In this document: positions 14,333 to 22,843 of the stretch, piece by piece
Position numbering within the stretch: position 1 is the stretch's first letter
How the letters are laid out: each line of letters begins with the position of its first letter
Assembly: GCA_001725415.1 (NCBI GenBank)
Contig: MEGH01000018.1
Coordinates: 90,545 to 154,544 of the forward strand
DNA from: Pseudonocardia sp. SCN 73-27
Lineage (GTDB): Bacteria; Actinomycetota; Actinomycetes; Mycobacteriales; Pseudonocardiaceae
Direction of reading: 5' to 3'
DNA length: 64,000 nucleotides
The notes under the pieces: model-generated
Databases searched by the model: none
What the model was told of the DNA's origin: nothing
The model's input: the letters and a program-made list of their open reading frames with translations, nothing else
Translations under genes and position numbers: made by a program

Positions 14333-14713
14333 GTGTCGAAGCAATCCCTGCCGGTCGTTGACGTGACCGGACCCGGCGACGTTGACGCCGATGAGTGCTG
14401 CCCGCCGCTGACCAGCGAGCCCCTCGGCGAAGAGCGCGCGGTCGAGCTGGCCCGGGTGTTCAAGGCGATGGGTGACCCCGTCCGGCTGCGCCTGCTGTCG
14501 CTGATCGCCTCGAACCAGGGCGGGGAAGCATGCGTGTGCGAGCTGACCGGGGTGTTCGACCTGAGCGGTCCGACGATCTCCCACCACCTGAAGGTGCTGC
14601 GGGAGGCCGGCCTGATCACCGGTGAGCGCCGTGGGACCTGGGTCTACTACCGGGTGGTGCCCGAACGGCTCGCGCAGGTCTCGACGCTGCTCGACCTCGC
14701 CCCGACGAGCTGA
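14333..14713 (+). CDS. arsR: ArsR/SmtB arsenic-responsive repressor (copy 2)
   Basis: A 126-residue repressor almost identical to copy 1 from the pair of cysteines (DECCPPL) onward. It keeps CVC in EACVCELTGVF, the recognition helix DLSGPTISHHLKVLREAGLI and the wing GERRGTWVYYRV. It has about 15 extra N-terminal residues because the GTG lies further upstream relative to the domain. Since the recognition helices are identical, the two ArsR proteins should cross-regulate both cassettes. It heads the operon arsR-aquaglyceroporin-arsC-metallophosphoesterase. Confidence 0.9.
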   Translation: MSKQSLPVVDVTGPGDVDADECCPPLTSEPLGEERAVELARVFKAMGDPVRLRLLSLIASNQGGEACVCELTGVFDLSGPTISHHLKVLREAGLITGERRGTWVYYRVVPERLAQVSTLLDLAPTS

Positions 14714-14719
14714 CCCGCC

Positions 14720-15445
14720 GTGACCACACTCCCGCTCCCCCGTCGGCTGCTCGCCGAGACGGTCGGGACCGCGCTGCTCGTGACGATCGTCGTCGGCTCC
14801 GGGATCGCCGCCTCCCGGCTGTCCCCCGACGACACCGGGCTGCAGCTCCTGCAGAACTCGATCACGACTGCGCTCGGCCTCGCCGTGCTGATCCTGCTGT
14901 TCGGCCCCGTGTCAGGCGCGCACTTCAACCCGGTGGTCACGGCCTCCGCCTGGCTGCTCGACCGGCGCCAAGGCCGCGATGACCGTCTCACCGGCCGTGA
15001 CGTCGTCGCCTACACGCTGGCGCAGACCACCGGGGCGGTCCTCGGCGCTCTGCTGGCCAACGCCATGTTCACCCTCCCGCTCGGCCAGATCGCCACGACG
15101 ACCCGCACCGGCTCCGGGCTCTGGCTCGGCGAGATCGTCGCCACCGCCGGCCTCGTCGCCCTGATCTTCGCCCTGGCCCGCTCCGGTCGCGGCCCGCTCT
15201 CCGCAGCCGCCGTCGGCGCCTACATCGGCGCCGCCTACTGGTTCACCTCCTCGACCTCGTTCGCCAACCCCGCAGTGACGGTCGGGCGCATGTTCAGCGA
15301 CACCTTCGCCGGCATCGCCCCGGCCTCGGTGCCCGCGTTCGTCATCGCCCAGCTCATCGGTGCGCTGCTCGGCCTCGGCCTCGTCGTCGCGCTCTACCCC
15401 CGCGCCATCCACAACTCCGCCCGGCCCGTTCCGACAGGGAAATGA
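14720..15445 (+). CDS. aqpS: Aquaglyceroporin (AqpS-like arsenite channel)
   Basis: A 241-residue MIP-family channel with six membrane helices and two half-helices. The pore motifs are HFNPV (NPV at 70-72) and FANPAVTVGR (NPA at 183-185, selectivity Arg190). Replacement of the first NPA by NPV is seen in several arsenic-operon channels. AqpS in Sinorhizobium meliloti lets arsenite made by ArsC leave the cell down its gradient, and the position between arsR and arsC supports the same role. It replaces an ArsB or Acr3 pump. The stop overlaps arsC (ATGA). Confidence 0.88.
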   Translation: MTTLPLPRRLLAETVGTALLVTIVVGSGIAASRLSPDDTGLQLLQNSITTALGLAVLILLFGPVSGAHFNPVVTASAWLLDRRQGRDDRLTGRDVVAYTLAQTTGAVLGALLANAMFTLPLGQIATTTRTGSGLWLGEIVATAGLVALIFALARSGRGPLSAAAVGAYIGAAYWFTSSTSFANPAVTVGRMFSDTFAGIAPASVPAFVIAQLIGALLGLGLVVALYPRAIHNSARPVPTGK

Positions 15446-15864
15446 CCATGACCGACCCCACGCCCGAGGTCCTGTTCGTCTGCGTCCACAACGCCGGCCG
15501 CTCCCAGATGGCCGCCGCGCTGCTGCACCACCACGCCGCCGGCCGCGTCCGGGTCACCTCCGCCGGCTCCGCACCCGCCGACGAGATCAACCCCGCAGTC
15601 CGCGCCGTCATGGCCGAGCTCGGGATCGACCTCACCCACGAGTTCCCCAAGAAGCTCACCACCGACGCCGTGCAGGCCGCCGACGTCGTCATCACCATGG
15701 GCTGCGGCGACGCCTGCCCGGTCTTCCCCGGCACGCAATACCTGGACTGGCAGCTCACCGACCCCGCCGGCCGCAGCGTCGACGACGTCCGCCCCATCCG
15801 CGACGAGATCGACGGCCGCGTCCGCGACCTGCTCCGCACCCTCGTGACCGGACCGGCGGTCTGA
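15442..15864 (+). CDS. arsC: Arsenate reductase, low-molecular-weight phosphatase type (copy 2)
   Basis: A 140-residue reductase nearly identical to copy 1. It has Cys14-X5-Arg20 in the P-loop, relay cysteines Cys88 and Cys92 and the acid in LDWQLTDPAGRS. Differences are few (for example LLHHHAAG for LLRRHAAG, KKLTTDAVQAA for KKLRTDAVAAA). It converts arsenate to arsenite for exit via the adjacent aquaglyceroporin. It overlaps that gene by four bases and is followed three bases later by the metallophosphoesterase gene. Confidence 0.92.
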   Translation: MTMTDPTPEVLFVCVHNAGRSQMAAALLHHHAAGRVRVTSAGSAPADEINPAVRAVMAELGIDLTHEFPKKLTTDAVQAADVVITMGCGDACPVFPGTQYLDWQLTDPAGRSVDDVRPIRDEIDGRVRDLLRTLVTGPAV

Positions 15865-15867
15865 GGC

Positions 15868-16884
15868 GTGGCCGGCCCGGGACGCAGCTGCCCCATCGAC
15901 TACCGCTACCAACCCGACGACCTCGCCGGGCCGGCCACCTTCACCACCCCCACGCTCTACATCGTCGGCGGCCTCTACGGGAACACCCACGCCCTCGACG
16001 CCGTCCTCGCCCGGGCCGCCTCGGAGCCCGTCCGTCCGGAGATCGTGTTCAACGGGGACTTCCACTACCTCGACACGGACCCCGACCGGTTCGCCGCGAT
16101 CGAGGCCGGCGTCCACGCCCACCACGCCACGCTCGGGAACGTCGAGTACGCCCTCACCAGCACCGACGACACCGTCGGCTGCGGCTGCGACTACCCGGCC
16201 TACGTCGCCGACGACGTCGTCACCAACTCCAACCTCGTCCTCGACCAGCTCCGCGACACCGCCCCGCTCACCGACGCGGGCCGTGCCCGACTCGCCGCGC
16301 TCCCCCGACACCTCACCGTCGACGTCGGCGGCCACCGGGTCGGCATCGTCCACGGCGACCCGGAGAGCCTCGCCGGCTGGCGGCTCGCGCTCGAGGCTCT
16401 CGACCCGCCCGACGAACGCGCCCGCACCGAGACCGGTTTCGACGGGGAGACGACCAGCTCGGAGACCGTCGTCGACTGGTGCCTTCGCGCTGACGTCACC
16501 GCGCTCTGCTGCACCCACACCGGCCTGCCCCACGCCCAGGACCACAACGAGAGCGATGATCGCGGCGGCCGGCGGCACCTGGTGGTCAACAACGGATGCG
16601 CCGGCCTCCCCAACTACGCCGGGCAGCGCTTCGGGGTCATGACCCGCCTCTCGGCCGACCCCCACCCGCCGGCGGACAGCCTGTACGGGATCACCCTCGA
16701 CGGCCTCAGGTTCGACGCGATCCCGGTTCGCTACGACCACGACCGCTGGCACGACGACTTCCTGCGCGCCTGGCCGCCCGGCTCCCCCGGCCACATCAAC
16801 TACGCCGCCCGCATCGACGCCGGCCCCTGGTTGACGGTCGAGCACTCCGCGCGTGGACGCGTGTCGCCCTCTCCGGTGGGCTGA
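15868..16884 (+). CDS. Arsenic-operon metallophosphoesterase-like protein (copy 2)
   Basis: A 338-residue paralogue of the protein at 7061-8047. It keeps the altered motif I (GGLYGN), NGDFHYLD, LGNVEYAL, VHGDPES and CTHTGLP. It also keeps the cysteines RSCP, GCGCDYP, DWC, LCC and NNGCAG. It has a charged insertion (HNESDDRGGRR) after the last phosphoesterase motif that copy 1 lacks. Its position right after arsC is the same. Function is unknown; retention of the arsC neighbour in both cassettes is the only functional clue. The gene ends close to the truncated integrase, which marks the edge of the cargo. Confidence 0.8.
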   Translation: MAGPGRSCPIDYRYQPDDLAGPATFTTPTLYIVGGLYGNTHALDAVLARAASEPVRPEIVFNGDFHYLDTDPDRFAAIEAGVHAHHATLGNVEYALTSTDDTVGCGCDYPAYVADDVVTNSNLVLDQLRDTAPLTDAGRARLAALPRHLTVDVGGHRVGIVHGDPESLAGWRLALEALDPPDERARTETGFDGETTSSETVVDWCLRADVTALCCTHTGLPHAQDHNESDDRGGRRHLVVNNGCAGLPNYAGQRFGVMTRLSADPHPPADSLYGITLDGLRFDAIPVRYDHDRWHDDFLRAWPPGSPGHINYAARIDAGPWLTVEHSARGRVSPSPVG

Positions 16885-16900
16885 GCCCACCTCGGGACCT

Positions 16901-17347
16901 GGTGCGATCTCCTCGCGGCGCGAGGAGCGCCAGCTCAAGCACCGCGCTGTGGGTGAGACCCGGATCGTGCCCTGCGCGCCGGCGCTGACCGAGCTGTTGC
17001 ACCGTCACCTCGAACAGTTCGGCAACGACGACAGCGGGCTCCTGTTCCGCGGTGTGCGGGGTGGCCAGCTCTCCGAGGGCACGTACTGCCGCGTGTGGCG
17101 CAAGGCCCGGAAGGACGCCCTCACGCCTGCGGAGGCTGCTTCTCCCCTGGCGCGCCGGCCCTACGACCTCCGGCACGCCGCGGTGTCGACGTGGCTCAAC
17201 GCCGGCGTTCCCTCGACGCAGGTCGCCGAGTGGGCCGGACACAGCGTCGCGGTGCTCCACCACATCTACGCGAAGTGCATCGTCGGACAGGACGAGCTGT
17301 CCCGCCGGCGGATCGCGGCTGCGCTCGACGAGGCGCCCGATGCGTGA
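16901..17347 (+). pseudogene. Truncated tyrosine (phage-type) integrase
   Basis: The frame encodes the C-terminal catalytic half only: QLKHRAVGETRIVPCAPAL, RPYDLRHAAVSTWLNAG, and QVAEWAGHSVAVLHHIYAKC. The second catalytic Arg, the following His, the GHS His and the nucleophile Tyr are visible. The arm-binding domain and the first catalytic Arg are absent, because the frame begins just after the metallophosphoesterase gene without a proper start. It lies 130 bases from the att repeat and points at it, as island integrases do. It should be inactive. Confidence 0.8.
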
Positions 17348-17475
17348 AACGTCAGCGCGTATTCAGCGTGGACACCCGCTCAGCGCCGGTGAGCACCGGG
17401 CACACCCGGACCCTGCAAGATCACGAGTTGCGACTGTTGTTGCTGGTCAGCGCGCGATTTCCCTGGTCCGACGCG

Positions 17476-17522
17476 GGTGCCCCCGGTGGGATTCGAACCC
17501 ACACTGTGACCCTTTTAAGGGG
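17476..17522. repeat. Right att repeat (within the intact tRNA gene)
   Basis: 47 bases identical to 13604-13650. Here the repeat continues to the right into the D-arm and 5' acceptor strand, so the tRNA gene is whole on this side. Confidence 0.85.
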
Positions 17523-17551
17523 CCTGCCTCTGCCGGTTGGGCTACGGGGGC
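17478..17551 (-). tRNA. tRNA with UAA anticodon (nominal tRNA-Leu), short variable loop
   Basis: A 74-base cloverleaf on the minus strand. The acceptor stem is GCCCCCG/CGGGGGC, the anticodon stem GGCCC/GGGTC with loop CTTAAAA (anticodon UAA at 17517-17515), and the T-arm GTGGG-TTCGAAT-CCCAC, with discriminator A. CCA is not encoded. The D-loop has GGCAGA, as in class II tRNAs, yet the variable loop is only 5 bases (ACAGT), whereas tRNA-Leu normally has a long variable arm. The isotype call is therefore by anticodon only. Its 3' half is the integration site of the arsenic island. Confidence 0.7.
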
Positions 17552-17582
17552 GCGGGGTGCAGCCTACGGGCGGCACCCCGCG
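17551..17582 (-). terminator. Terminator of ndh
   Basis: A perfect 10-bp stem CGCGGGGTGC / GCACCCCGCG with a 12-base loop, 15 bases beyond the minus-strand ndh stop. It also isolates the tRNA gene that starts at its far edge. Confidence 0.6.
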
Positions 17583-17596
17583 CCACCGGGAGGTGA

Positions 17597-18982
17597 TCAG
17601 GCCCCGCTGGAGACCTTCTGCTGCACGGCCTCGGTGGGGGCCGTGGCGTTCTCGGCCGGGAGGGGCTTGGGCTGGGGCGGGCCGGCGACGCGGCTGAACT
17701 CTGCGCGGGGCTCGTGGATCTGGCCCAGCGCGACGACCTCGCGGCCGAGCACGAGGGCGCCGGTCCAGTCGAAGACGATCCGGATCCGCCGGTTCCACGT
17801 GGGCATCCGGCTGACGTGGTAGGTGCGGTGCATGAACCAGGCCACGATGCCACGGAGCTTGATGCCGTAGATCTCGGCGACGCCCTTGTAGAGCCCGAGG
17901 CTCGCGACCGAGCCGGCGTAGGAGTGCCGGTACTCGGTGAGCTTGCGGCCGCGGACGTGGGCGACGAGGTTGTCGGCGAGGACCTTGGCCTGGCGGACGG
18001 CGTGCTGGGCCGAGGGGCTGGTGCGGGCCTCGGGGTCGTCCTTGGAGAGGTCGGGGACCGAGGCGCAGTCGCCCGCGCTGAAGACGTCGGGCATGCCGAC
18101 GACCTGGAGCATGGCGGTGCAGTCGACGCGACCGCGAGCGTCGCGGGGCAGGTCGGTGTTCTCGAGCATCGGGTTGGGCTTGACGCCGGCGGTCCAGATG
18201 ATGGTGTCGGCGTCGAACGACTGGCCGTCGTCGAGCTCGACGTGTCCGTCCACCATCGACAGGACGCGGGTGTCGAGGTTGACCTCGATGTCGGCGTCGA
18301 GGAGACGCTCCACGGTGTAGCGGCCGAGGGTGGGGCCGACCTCGGGCATGATCCGGGCGGACGCCTCGACGAGCACCCAGCGAATGTCCTCGCGGTTGAC
18401 GTTCTCGTAGTACTTGCTGGCGTGCCGCGCCATGTCGGCCAGTTCGGCGAGGGCCTCGATACCGGCGTAGCCGCCACCGACGACGAGGAACGTCAGCAGC
18501 TTGCGACGCATCCGCGGGTCGGTGGTGTTGGCGGCGGCGTCGAGCCGCGACAGAACGTGGTTGCGCAGGTAGATGGCCTCGCCGACGGTCTTGAAGGCGA
18601 TGCCGCGCTCGGCGAGCCCGGGGACGGGCAGGGTGCGGGCGACGGAGCCGGGGGCGACGACGAGCACGTCGTAACCGATGGTCGTGGCGGTTCCGCTGAC
18701 GAGGTCGACCGAGACCTCGCGCTTCTCGTGGCTGATCGCGGTGACGCGGCCGTTGACGTGGTGGCACTGGCGCAGGACGCGACGCAGCGGCACGACGACG
18801 TGGCGGGGTTCGATGGACCCGGCGGCCGCCTCGGGGAGGAAGGGCTGGTAGGTCATGTGGGACTGCGGGTCGATCACCGTGATGTCGGCCTCGCCGCGGC
18901 GGAGCTTCTTCTGCAGGCGCAGGGCGGTGTACATGCCGACGTAGCCACCGCCGACGATGACGATCCTGGTGGTCCGAGCCAT
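17597..18982 (-). CDS. ndh: Type II NADH dehydrogenase
   Basis: A 461-residue flavoprotein that passes electrons from NADH to quinone without pumping protons. The FAD site is IVIVGGGYVGMYTAL at the start and the NAD site is FLVVGGGYAGIEAL around residue 170. DTIIWTAGVKPNP and DVFSAGDCASVPD complete the FAD domain. The AQHAVRQ segment near the quinone site is kept, and the C-terminal amphipathic region includes FDWTGALVLGREV. The length fits actinobacterial Ndh. It is a single gene with its own terminator. Confidence 0.93.
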   Translation of the reverse strand: MARTTRIVIVGGGYVGMYTALRLQKKLRRGEADITVIDPQSHMTYQPFLPEAAAGSIEPRHVVVPLRRVLRQCHHVNGRVTAISHEKREVSVDLVSGTATTIGYDVLVVAPGSVARTLPVPGLAERGIAFKTVGEAIYLRNHVLSRLDAAANTTDPRMRRKLLTFLVVGGGYAGIEALAELADMARHASKYYENVNREDIRWVLVEASARIMPEVGPTLGRYTVERLLDADIEVNLDTRVLSMVDGHVELDDGQSFDADTIIWTAGVKPNPMLENTDLPRDARGRVDCTAMLQVVGMPDVFSAGDCASVPDLSKDDPEARTSPSAQHAVRQAKVLADNLVAHVRGRKLTEYRHSYAGSVASLGLYKGVAEIYGIKLRGIVAWFMHRTYHVSRMPTWNRRIRIVFDWTGALVLGREVVALGQIHEPRAEFSRVAGPPQPKPLPAENATAPTEAVQQKVSSGA

Positions 18983-19102
18983 GCCTCGATGGTCCCACCC
19001 GACGCGCTCAGGACATAACCAGAACGACCGATCGTGTTACGGCACACGCCTGTGATGGTCAAGACGCCCGATCGGGTGACGTAGGTGTCACGAGCGGATC
19101 CG

Positions 19103-19807
19103 TCAGTCGGCGAGGATTCCGGCGGCGCGGCCGGCCGCCCTGAGCACGTCCTCGAGCATCGGTGACGTCAACGTTCCGGTGAAGGTGTTCTGCTGGCTGA
19201 CGTGGTAGCTGCCGAACAGTCGCAGCGTCCCCGCCTCCCCGGTGAGGTCGACCTGGGCGCCGTGCCCGAACTTGGGGCGTGGCCGGGGGACGACCCAGCC
19301 GTTGGCGTGCAGCACCGGGAGCAGCGACTGCCAGCCGAAACCGCCGAGGACGACGACGGCGCGCAGGTTCGCCGCGAGCAGGGTGAGCTCGGCGTCGAGC
19401 CAGCGTCGACAGGTGTCGCGCTCCTGCGGGGTGGGCTTGTTGTCGGGCGGGGCGCAGCGCACGGGCGCGGTGATGCGGGTGCCGTACAACTGCAGGCCGT
19501 CGTCGGCGGAGACGGCGGTGGGCTGGTTGGCGAGGCCGACGGCGTGCATGGCGGCGTAGAGGAAGTCTCCGGAGCGGTCGCCGGTGAACATGCGGCCGGT
19601 GCGATTGGCGCCGTGTGCGGCGGGGGCGAGGCCGACGATGAGCAACGACGCGTCGGCGGGTCCGAACCCGGGGACGGGCCGGCCCCAGTAGGTCTGGTCG
19701 CGGAACGCGGCGCGCTTCTCGGTGGCGACCTTCTCCCGCCACGCGACGAGCCGCGGGCAGGCACGGCAGGAGGAGACCTGCTCGTCCAGCAGCTCCAGAG
19801 CGTGCAC
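19103..19807 (-). CDS. Family 5 uracil-DNA glycosylase (UdgB-type)
   Basis: A 234-residue DNA repair glycosylase. It has the iron-sulfur start [17 protein letters not shown], motif 1 [19 protein letters not shown] (the family 5 form with Ala where other families have Asp or Asn), and motif 2 [14 protein letters not shown]. Members remove uracil and other deaminated bases from DNA, useful in a GC-rich genome prone to cytosine deamination. The GTG start lies one base after the ppx stop (TGACGTG), so the two genes are cotranscribed. Confidence 0.88.
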   Translation of the reverse strand: MHALELLDEQVSSCRACPRLVAWREKVATEKRAAFRDQTYWGRPVPGFGPADASLLIVGLAPAAHGANRTGRMFTGDRSGDFLYAAMHAVGLANQPTAVSADDGLQLYGTRITAPVRCAPPDNKPTPQERDTCRRWLDAELTLLAANLRAVVVLGGFGWQSLLPVLHANGWVVPRPRPKFGHGAQVDLTGEAGTLRLFGSYHVSQQNTFTGTLTSPMLEDVLRAAGRAAGILAD

Positions 19808-19808
19808 G

Positions 19809-20762
19809 TCAGGCGATCGAGCGGGCGATCCCGTCGAGGATGTCGTGCTCGGACACGACGATCTCCTCGATGCCGGTGCGGGCGGCGAGCTCGTCGGCGA
19901 GCACGGAGACGATGATCGACCCGGCGGCGATGACGTCGACCCGCCCGGGGTGCAGGGCCCCCATGGCCTCGCGCTCGGGGCGGGTCGACGTGACGAGGCG
20001 GTGCGACAGGGCCTGGAGGTCGGCGCGCGAGAGCCGGGAGAGGTGGACCGCGGAAGGGTCGTACTCCGGAAGGTCCTGCGCGATTCCCGAGAGCGTGGTG
20101 ATGGTGCCGGCGACGCCGACCCAGGTCTTGGCGCCGTCGAGCGGGACGGCGGCGAAGGCCTCGTCGAGGATGCCGGCGGCCACGGACCGCGCGGCGGTGA
20201 CGTCGTCGGCCGAGGGCGGGTCGCCGGGCAGGCAGCGCTCGGTGAGCCGGACGCTGCCGACATCGACGGATCGGGCTGCGCGGACGGTGGCGGTGCCGTC
20301 GTCGGAGAGGTCGCCGACGACGAGCTCGGTGGAGCCGCCGCCGACGTCGACGACGACGAACGGCCCGTCGGCGGGGTCGAGGTCGCCGACGGCGCCGACG
20401 AACGACAGCGTGGCCTCCTCGTCGCCGGAGATGACCTCGGCGTCGGAGCCGAGGACGTCACGGACCATGCCGAAGAAGTCGTCGCGGTTGGACGCGTCGC
20501 GGGTCGCGGAGGTCGCGACCATGCGGACGCGCTCGGTTCCCTTGCGGCGCAGGACGGTCGTGTAGTCGACGAGAGCGGCGCGGGTGCGCTCGATGGCCTC
20601 GGGATCGAGCTTTCCCGTGGCGTCGACCCCCTTGCCCAGGCGCACGATCCGCATCTCGCGGTGGACGTCGCGCAGGTCGAAAGCACCGGAGCCGGTGGTC
20701 ACGTCGGCGACGAGCAGGCGGATGGAGTTCGTCCCGCAGTCGATGGCGGCCACGCGGGGCAT
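19809..20762 (-). CDS. ppx: Exopolyphosphatase, Ppx/GppA family
   Basis: A 317-residue actin-fold phosphatase resembling mycobacterial Ppx2 (Rv1026). It shows [18 protein letters not shown] (phosphate 1 loop), [17 protein letters not shown] (phosphate 2 loop) and the C-terminal [12 protein letters not shown]. It lacks the HD domain of the longer E. coli Ppx. Such short forms hydrolyse short-chain polyphosphate, and some prefer pppGpp. A GAGGAG site precedes the ATG. The neighbourhood eno-ftsB-DUF501-ppx matches M. tuberculosis, with the AidB-like gene inserted between. Confidence 0.9.
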   Translation of the reverse strand: MPRVAAIDCGTNSIRLLVADVTTGSGAFDLRDVHREMRIVRLGKGVDATGKLDPEAIERTRAALVDYTTVLRRKGTERVRMVATSATRDASNRDDFFGMVRDVLGSDAEVISGDEEATLSFVGAVGDLDPADGPFVVVDVGGGSTELVVGDLSDDGTATVRAARSVDVGSVRLTERCLPGDPPSADDVTAARSVAAGILDEAFAAVPLDGAKTWVGVAGTITTLSGIAQDLPEYDPSAVHLSRLSRADLQALSHRLVTSTRPEREAMGALHPGRVDVIAAGSIIVSVLADELAARTGIEEIVVSEHDILDGIARSIA

Positions 20763-20872
20763 CGGGTCTCCTCACGGATCACGGACCGGTCCCGGGCAAC
20801 CGTACGCGGCGCGGGTCGGCGGATCGTCCGCGGACGGCCCCGTCGGGGGGTCGGCGCGGCTACCCTCGCAAC

Positions 20873-22843
20873 GTGGTCAGCGGAGAGGCGCACGGGAGCG
20901 GACCGGCGACGCGGGGGGCCGCGGGTACACGCGGTGCCGCGGAGACGTCCGAGGACACCCGGTCGTCCGGTACCGCACGACACCGGGAGGACGCTCCCAC
21001 CGAGGAGCAGACCACGGTCCCGTCACCGCGCCCGGCGGATTCCGAGGCCTCCGAGACCTCCCAGACCGCCGAGACCTCCGAGACCGCCGAGACCTCCGAG
21101 ACCTCCGAGACCTCCGAGACCTCCGAGAGGAACAACGCCGGCGAGGCGATCTCCGGCCCGGCCGTGGCCCGTCCCCGCCCGACCGCCCCGGCCGCGCCGA
21201 AGCCGGTCCCCGCCGAGCCCGGCACCGACCTCGGCACCCACGAGGTCACCAACCAACCGCCGCCGCTGGCCGGATTCGACCCGCTGGCCTGCGATCCCGC
21301 CCTCGTCGACGCCGTCGAACGCGAGGGCGCCGGCGGCGCGCTGCCGACGTTGGCGCTGCTCGGCGAGAAGGTCGCGTCGGAGGAGTTCCGCGAACACGCC
21401 CGGCTGGCCAACGAGAACCACCCCGTCCTGCGCACCCACGACCGGTACGGCCGGCGGATCGACGAGGTCGAGTTCCATCCGTCGTGGCACGCGCTGATGG
21501 GACTGTCGGTGGGCTGGGGGCTGCACGCCGCGCCGTGGCAGGCGGCACCGGGCACAGGTGCGCACGTGGCTCGCGCGGCCGGGTTCTATCTGGTCAGCCA
21601 GCTGGAGCAGGGGCACTGCTGCCCGATCTCGATGACGTACGCGTCGGTGCCGGCGCTGCGCCACGACCCGTCACTGGCGGCGTCGTTCGAGCCCGGGCTG
21701 ACGGCGCGGACGTACCAGCCGGGTCTGGCGCGTCCGGGCAGCAAGACCGGACTGCTCGCGGGCATGTCGATGACCGAGAAGCAGGGCGGTTCCGACGTGC
21801 GGGCGGGCAGCACCGTCGCCACCCCGTCCGACGACGGCACCTACCGGCTGACCGGTCACAAGTGGTTCACCTCGGCCCCGATGAACGACCTGTTCCTGAC
21901 GCTCGCGCAGGCCCCGGCCGGGCTGACGTGCTTCGTGCTGCCGCGGGTGCTGCCCGACGGGTCGCGCAACGCGATCCGGTTGCAGCGGCTCAAGGACAAG
22001 CTGGGCAACAGGTCGAACGCGTCGGCGGAGCTGGAGTACGACGACGCCGTCGGCTGGCGGCTCGGCGAGGAGGGGCGCGGCGTCGTCACGATCATCGAGA
22101 TGGTGTCGATGACGCGCCTGGACTGCGTGCTCGGCTCGGCCGGGACGATCCGGGCCGCGCTGTCCGAGGCGGCGCACCACGTCGCGCACCGCAGCGCGTT
22201 CGGGGAACGGCTGGCCGACCAGCCGCTGATGCAGTCGGTGGTGGCCGACCTGGCGCTGGAGTCGGAGGCGGCGACGGCGCTCGCGCTGCGGCTGGCCGGT
22301 GCGGTCGACCGTGGCGAGACCGAGCTGCTGCGGCTGGCCCTGCCGGCGTCGAAGTACCTGGTGTGCAAGCGGACCCCGACGGTCGTCGCCGAGGCGATGG
22401 AGTGCTTGGGCGGCAACGGGTACGTCGAGGAGTCGGCGTTGCCGCGGCTCTATCGGGAGGCGCCGCTGAACTCGATCTGGGAGGGCTCGGGCAACGTCAC
22501 GGCCCTCGACGTGCTGCGGGCCGTCACCAAGGAACCGGACTCGGTCGAGGCGGTGCTGAAGGAGATCGACGCGGCGGCGGGCGCCGACTCGTGGTTCGAC
22601 CGGGCGCGCACCGAGCTGCGGACGGAGCTGCGCTCACGCGAACAGCGCACCGCGAGGCGGCTCGCCGAGCTGCTGGCCCTGTGCCTGCAGGGGTCGCTGC
22701 TGCTGCGCTACGCACCGGAGGAGGTGTCGACGGCGTTCGTGTCGTCGAGGTTCCTGCCCGACGGGCCGTGGCGCACCGCGGGGACGTTGCCCGCGGCGGC
22801 ACACACCGAGGCGCTGCTGGAGCGGGTCAGCCCTCGTCGTTGA
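20873..22843 (+). CDS. AidB-like acyl-CoA dehydrogenase with N-terminal repeat extension
   Basis: A 656-residue flavoprotein. From about residue 120 it follows AidB: THEVTNQPPPLAGFDPLAC, VDAVEREGAGGALP, then the dehydrogenase core MTEKQGGSDVRAGSTVA, and ECLGGNGYVEESALPRLYRE with SIWEGSGNV. AidB binds DNA and FAD and protects against alkylation, though its catalytic role is unclear. The first 120 residues are unusual: disordered, rich in Ser, Glu and Thr, including ten SET/AET triplets at residues 57-86. The GTG at 20873 is the furthest upstream start; a later one would shorten the tail. The 3' end overlaps the convergent DUF501 gene by 17 bases. Confidence 0.88.
   Translation: MVSGEAHGSGPATRGAAGTRGAAETSEDTRSSGTARHREDAPTEEQTTVPSPRPADSEASETSQTAETSETAETSETSETSETSERNNAGEAISGPAVARPRPTAPAAPKPVPAEPGTDLGTHEVTNQPPPLAGFDPLACDPALVDAVEREGAGGALPTLALLGEKVASEEFREHARLANENHPVLRTHDRYGRRIDEVEFHPSWHALMGLSVGWGLHAAPWQAAPGTGAHVARAAGFYLVSQLEQGHCCPISMTYASVPALRHDPSLAASFEPGLTARTYQPGLARPGSKTGLLAGMSMTEKQGGSDVRAGSTVATPSDDGTYRLTGHKWFTSAPMNDLFLTLAQAPAGLTCFVLPRVLPDGSRNAIRLQRLKDKLGNRSNASAELEYDDAVGWRLGEEGRGVVTIIEMVSMTRLDCVLGSAGTIRAALSEAAHHVAHRSAFGERLADQPLMQSVVADLALESEAATALALRLAGAVDRGETELLRLALPASKYLVCKRTPTVVAEAMECLGGNGYVEESALPRLYREAPLNSIWEGSGNVTALDVLRAVTKEPDSVEAVLKEIDAAAGADSWFDRARTELRTELRSREQRTARRLAELLALCLQGSLLLRYAPEEVSTAFVSSRFLPDGPWRTAGTLPAAAHTEALLERVSPRR
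21041..21130. repeat. 9-bp in-frame minisatellite
   Basis: Ten head-to-tail copies of a 9-base unit close to TCCGAGACC (variants GCC for TCC, CAG for GAG), inside the AidB-like gene. Each unit encodes Ser/Ala-Glu-Thr. Since units are multiples of three, slippage would change length but not frame. Confidence 0.85.

Larger units (their letters stand above)
13604..17522. mobile_element. Arsenic-resistance genomic island integrated in a tRNA gene
   Basis: A 3.9-kb segment bounded by perfect 47-bp direct repeats of a tRNA 3' half. It contains arsI, arsR, an aquaglyceroporin gene, arsC, a metallophosphoesterase gene and a truncated integrase next to the intact tRNA. A motif close to GCRCGTAYTSRGCGTGRA occurs at 13480-13497, 13726-13743 and 17355-17372, next to both ends, and could be integrase arm sites. 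The integrase lacks its N-terminal half, so the island should be immobile on its own. Confidence 0.75.

Noticed and set aside
21041-21130. CRISPR-like tandem repeat
   Set aside because: Units are 9 bases, contiguous without spacers, and lie in frame inside a gene.
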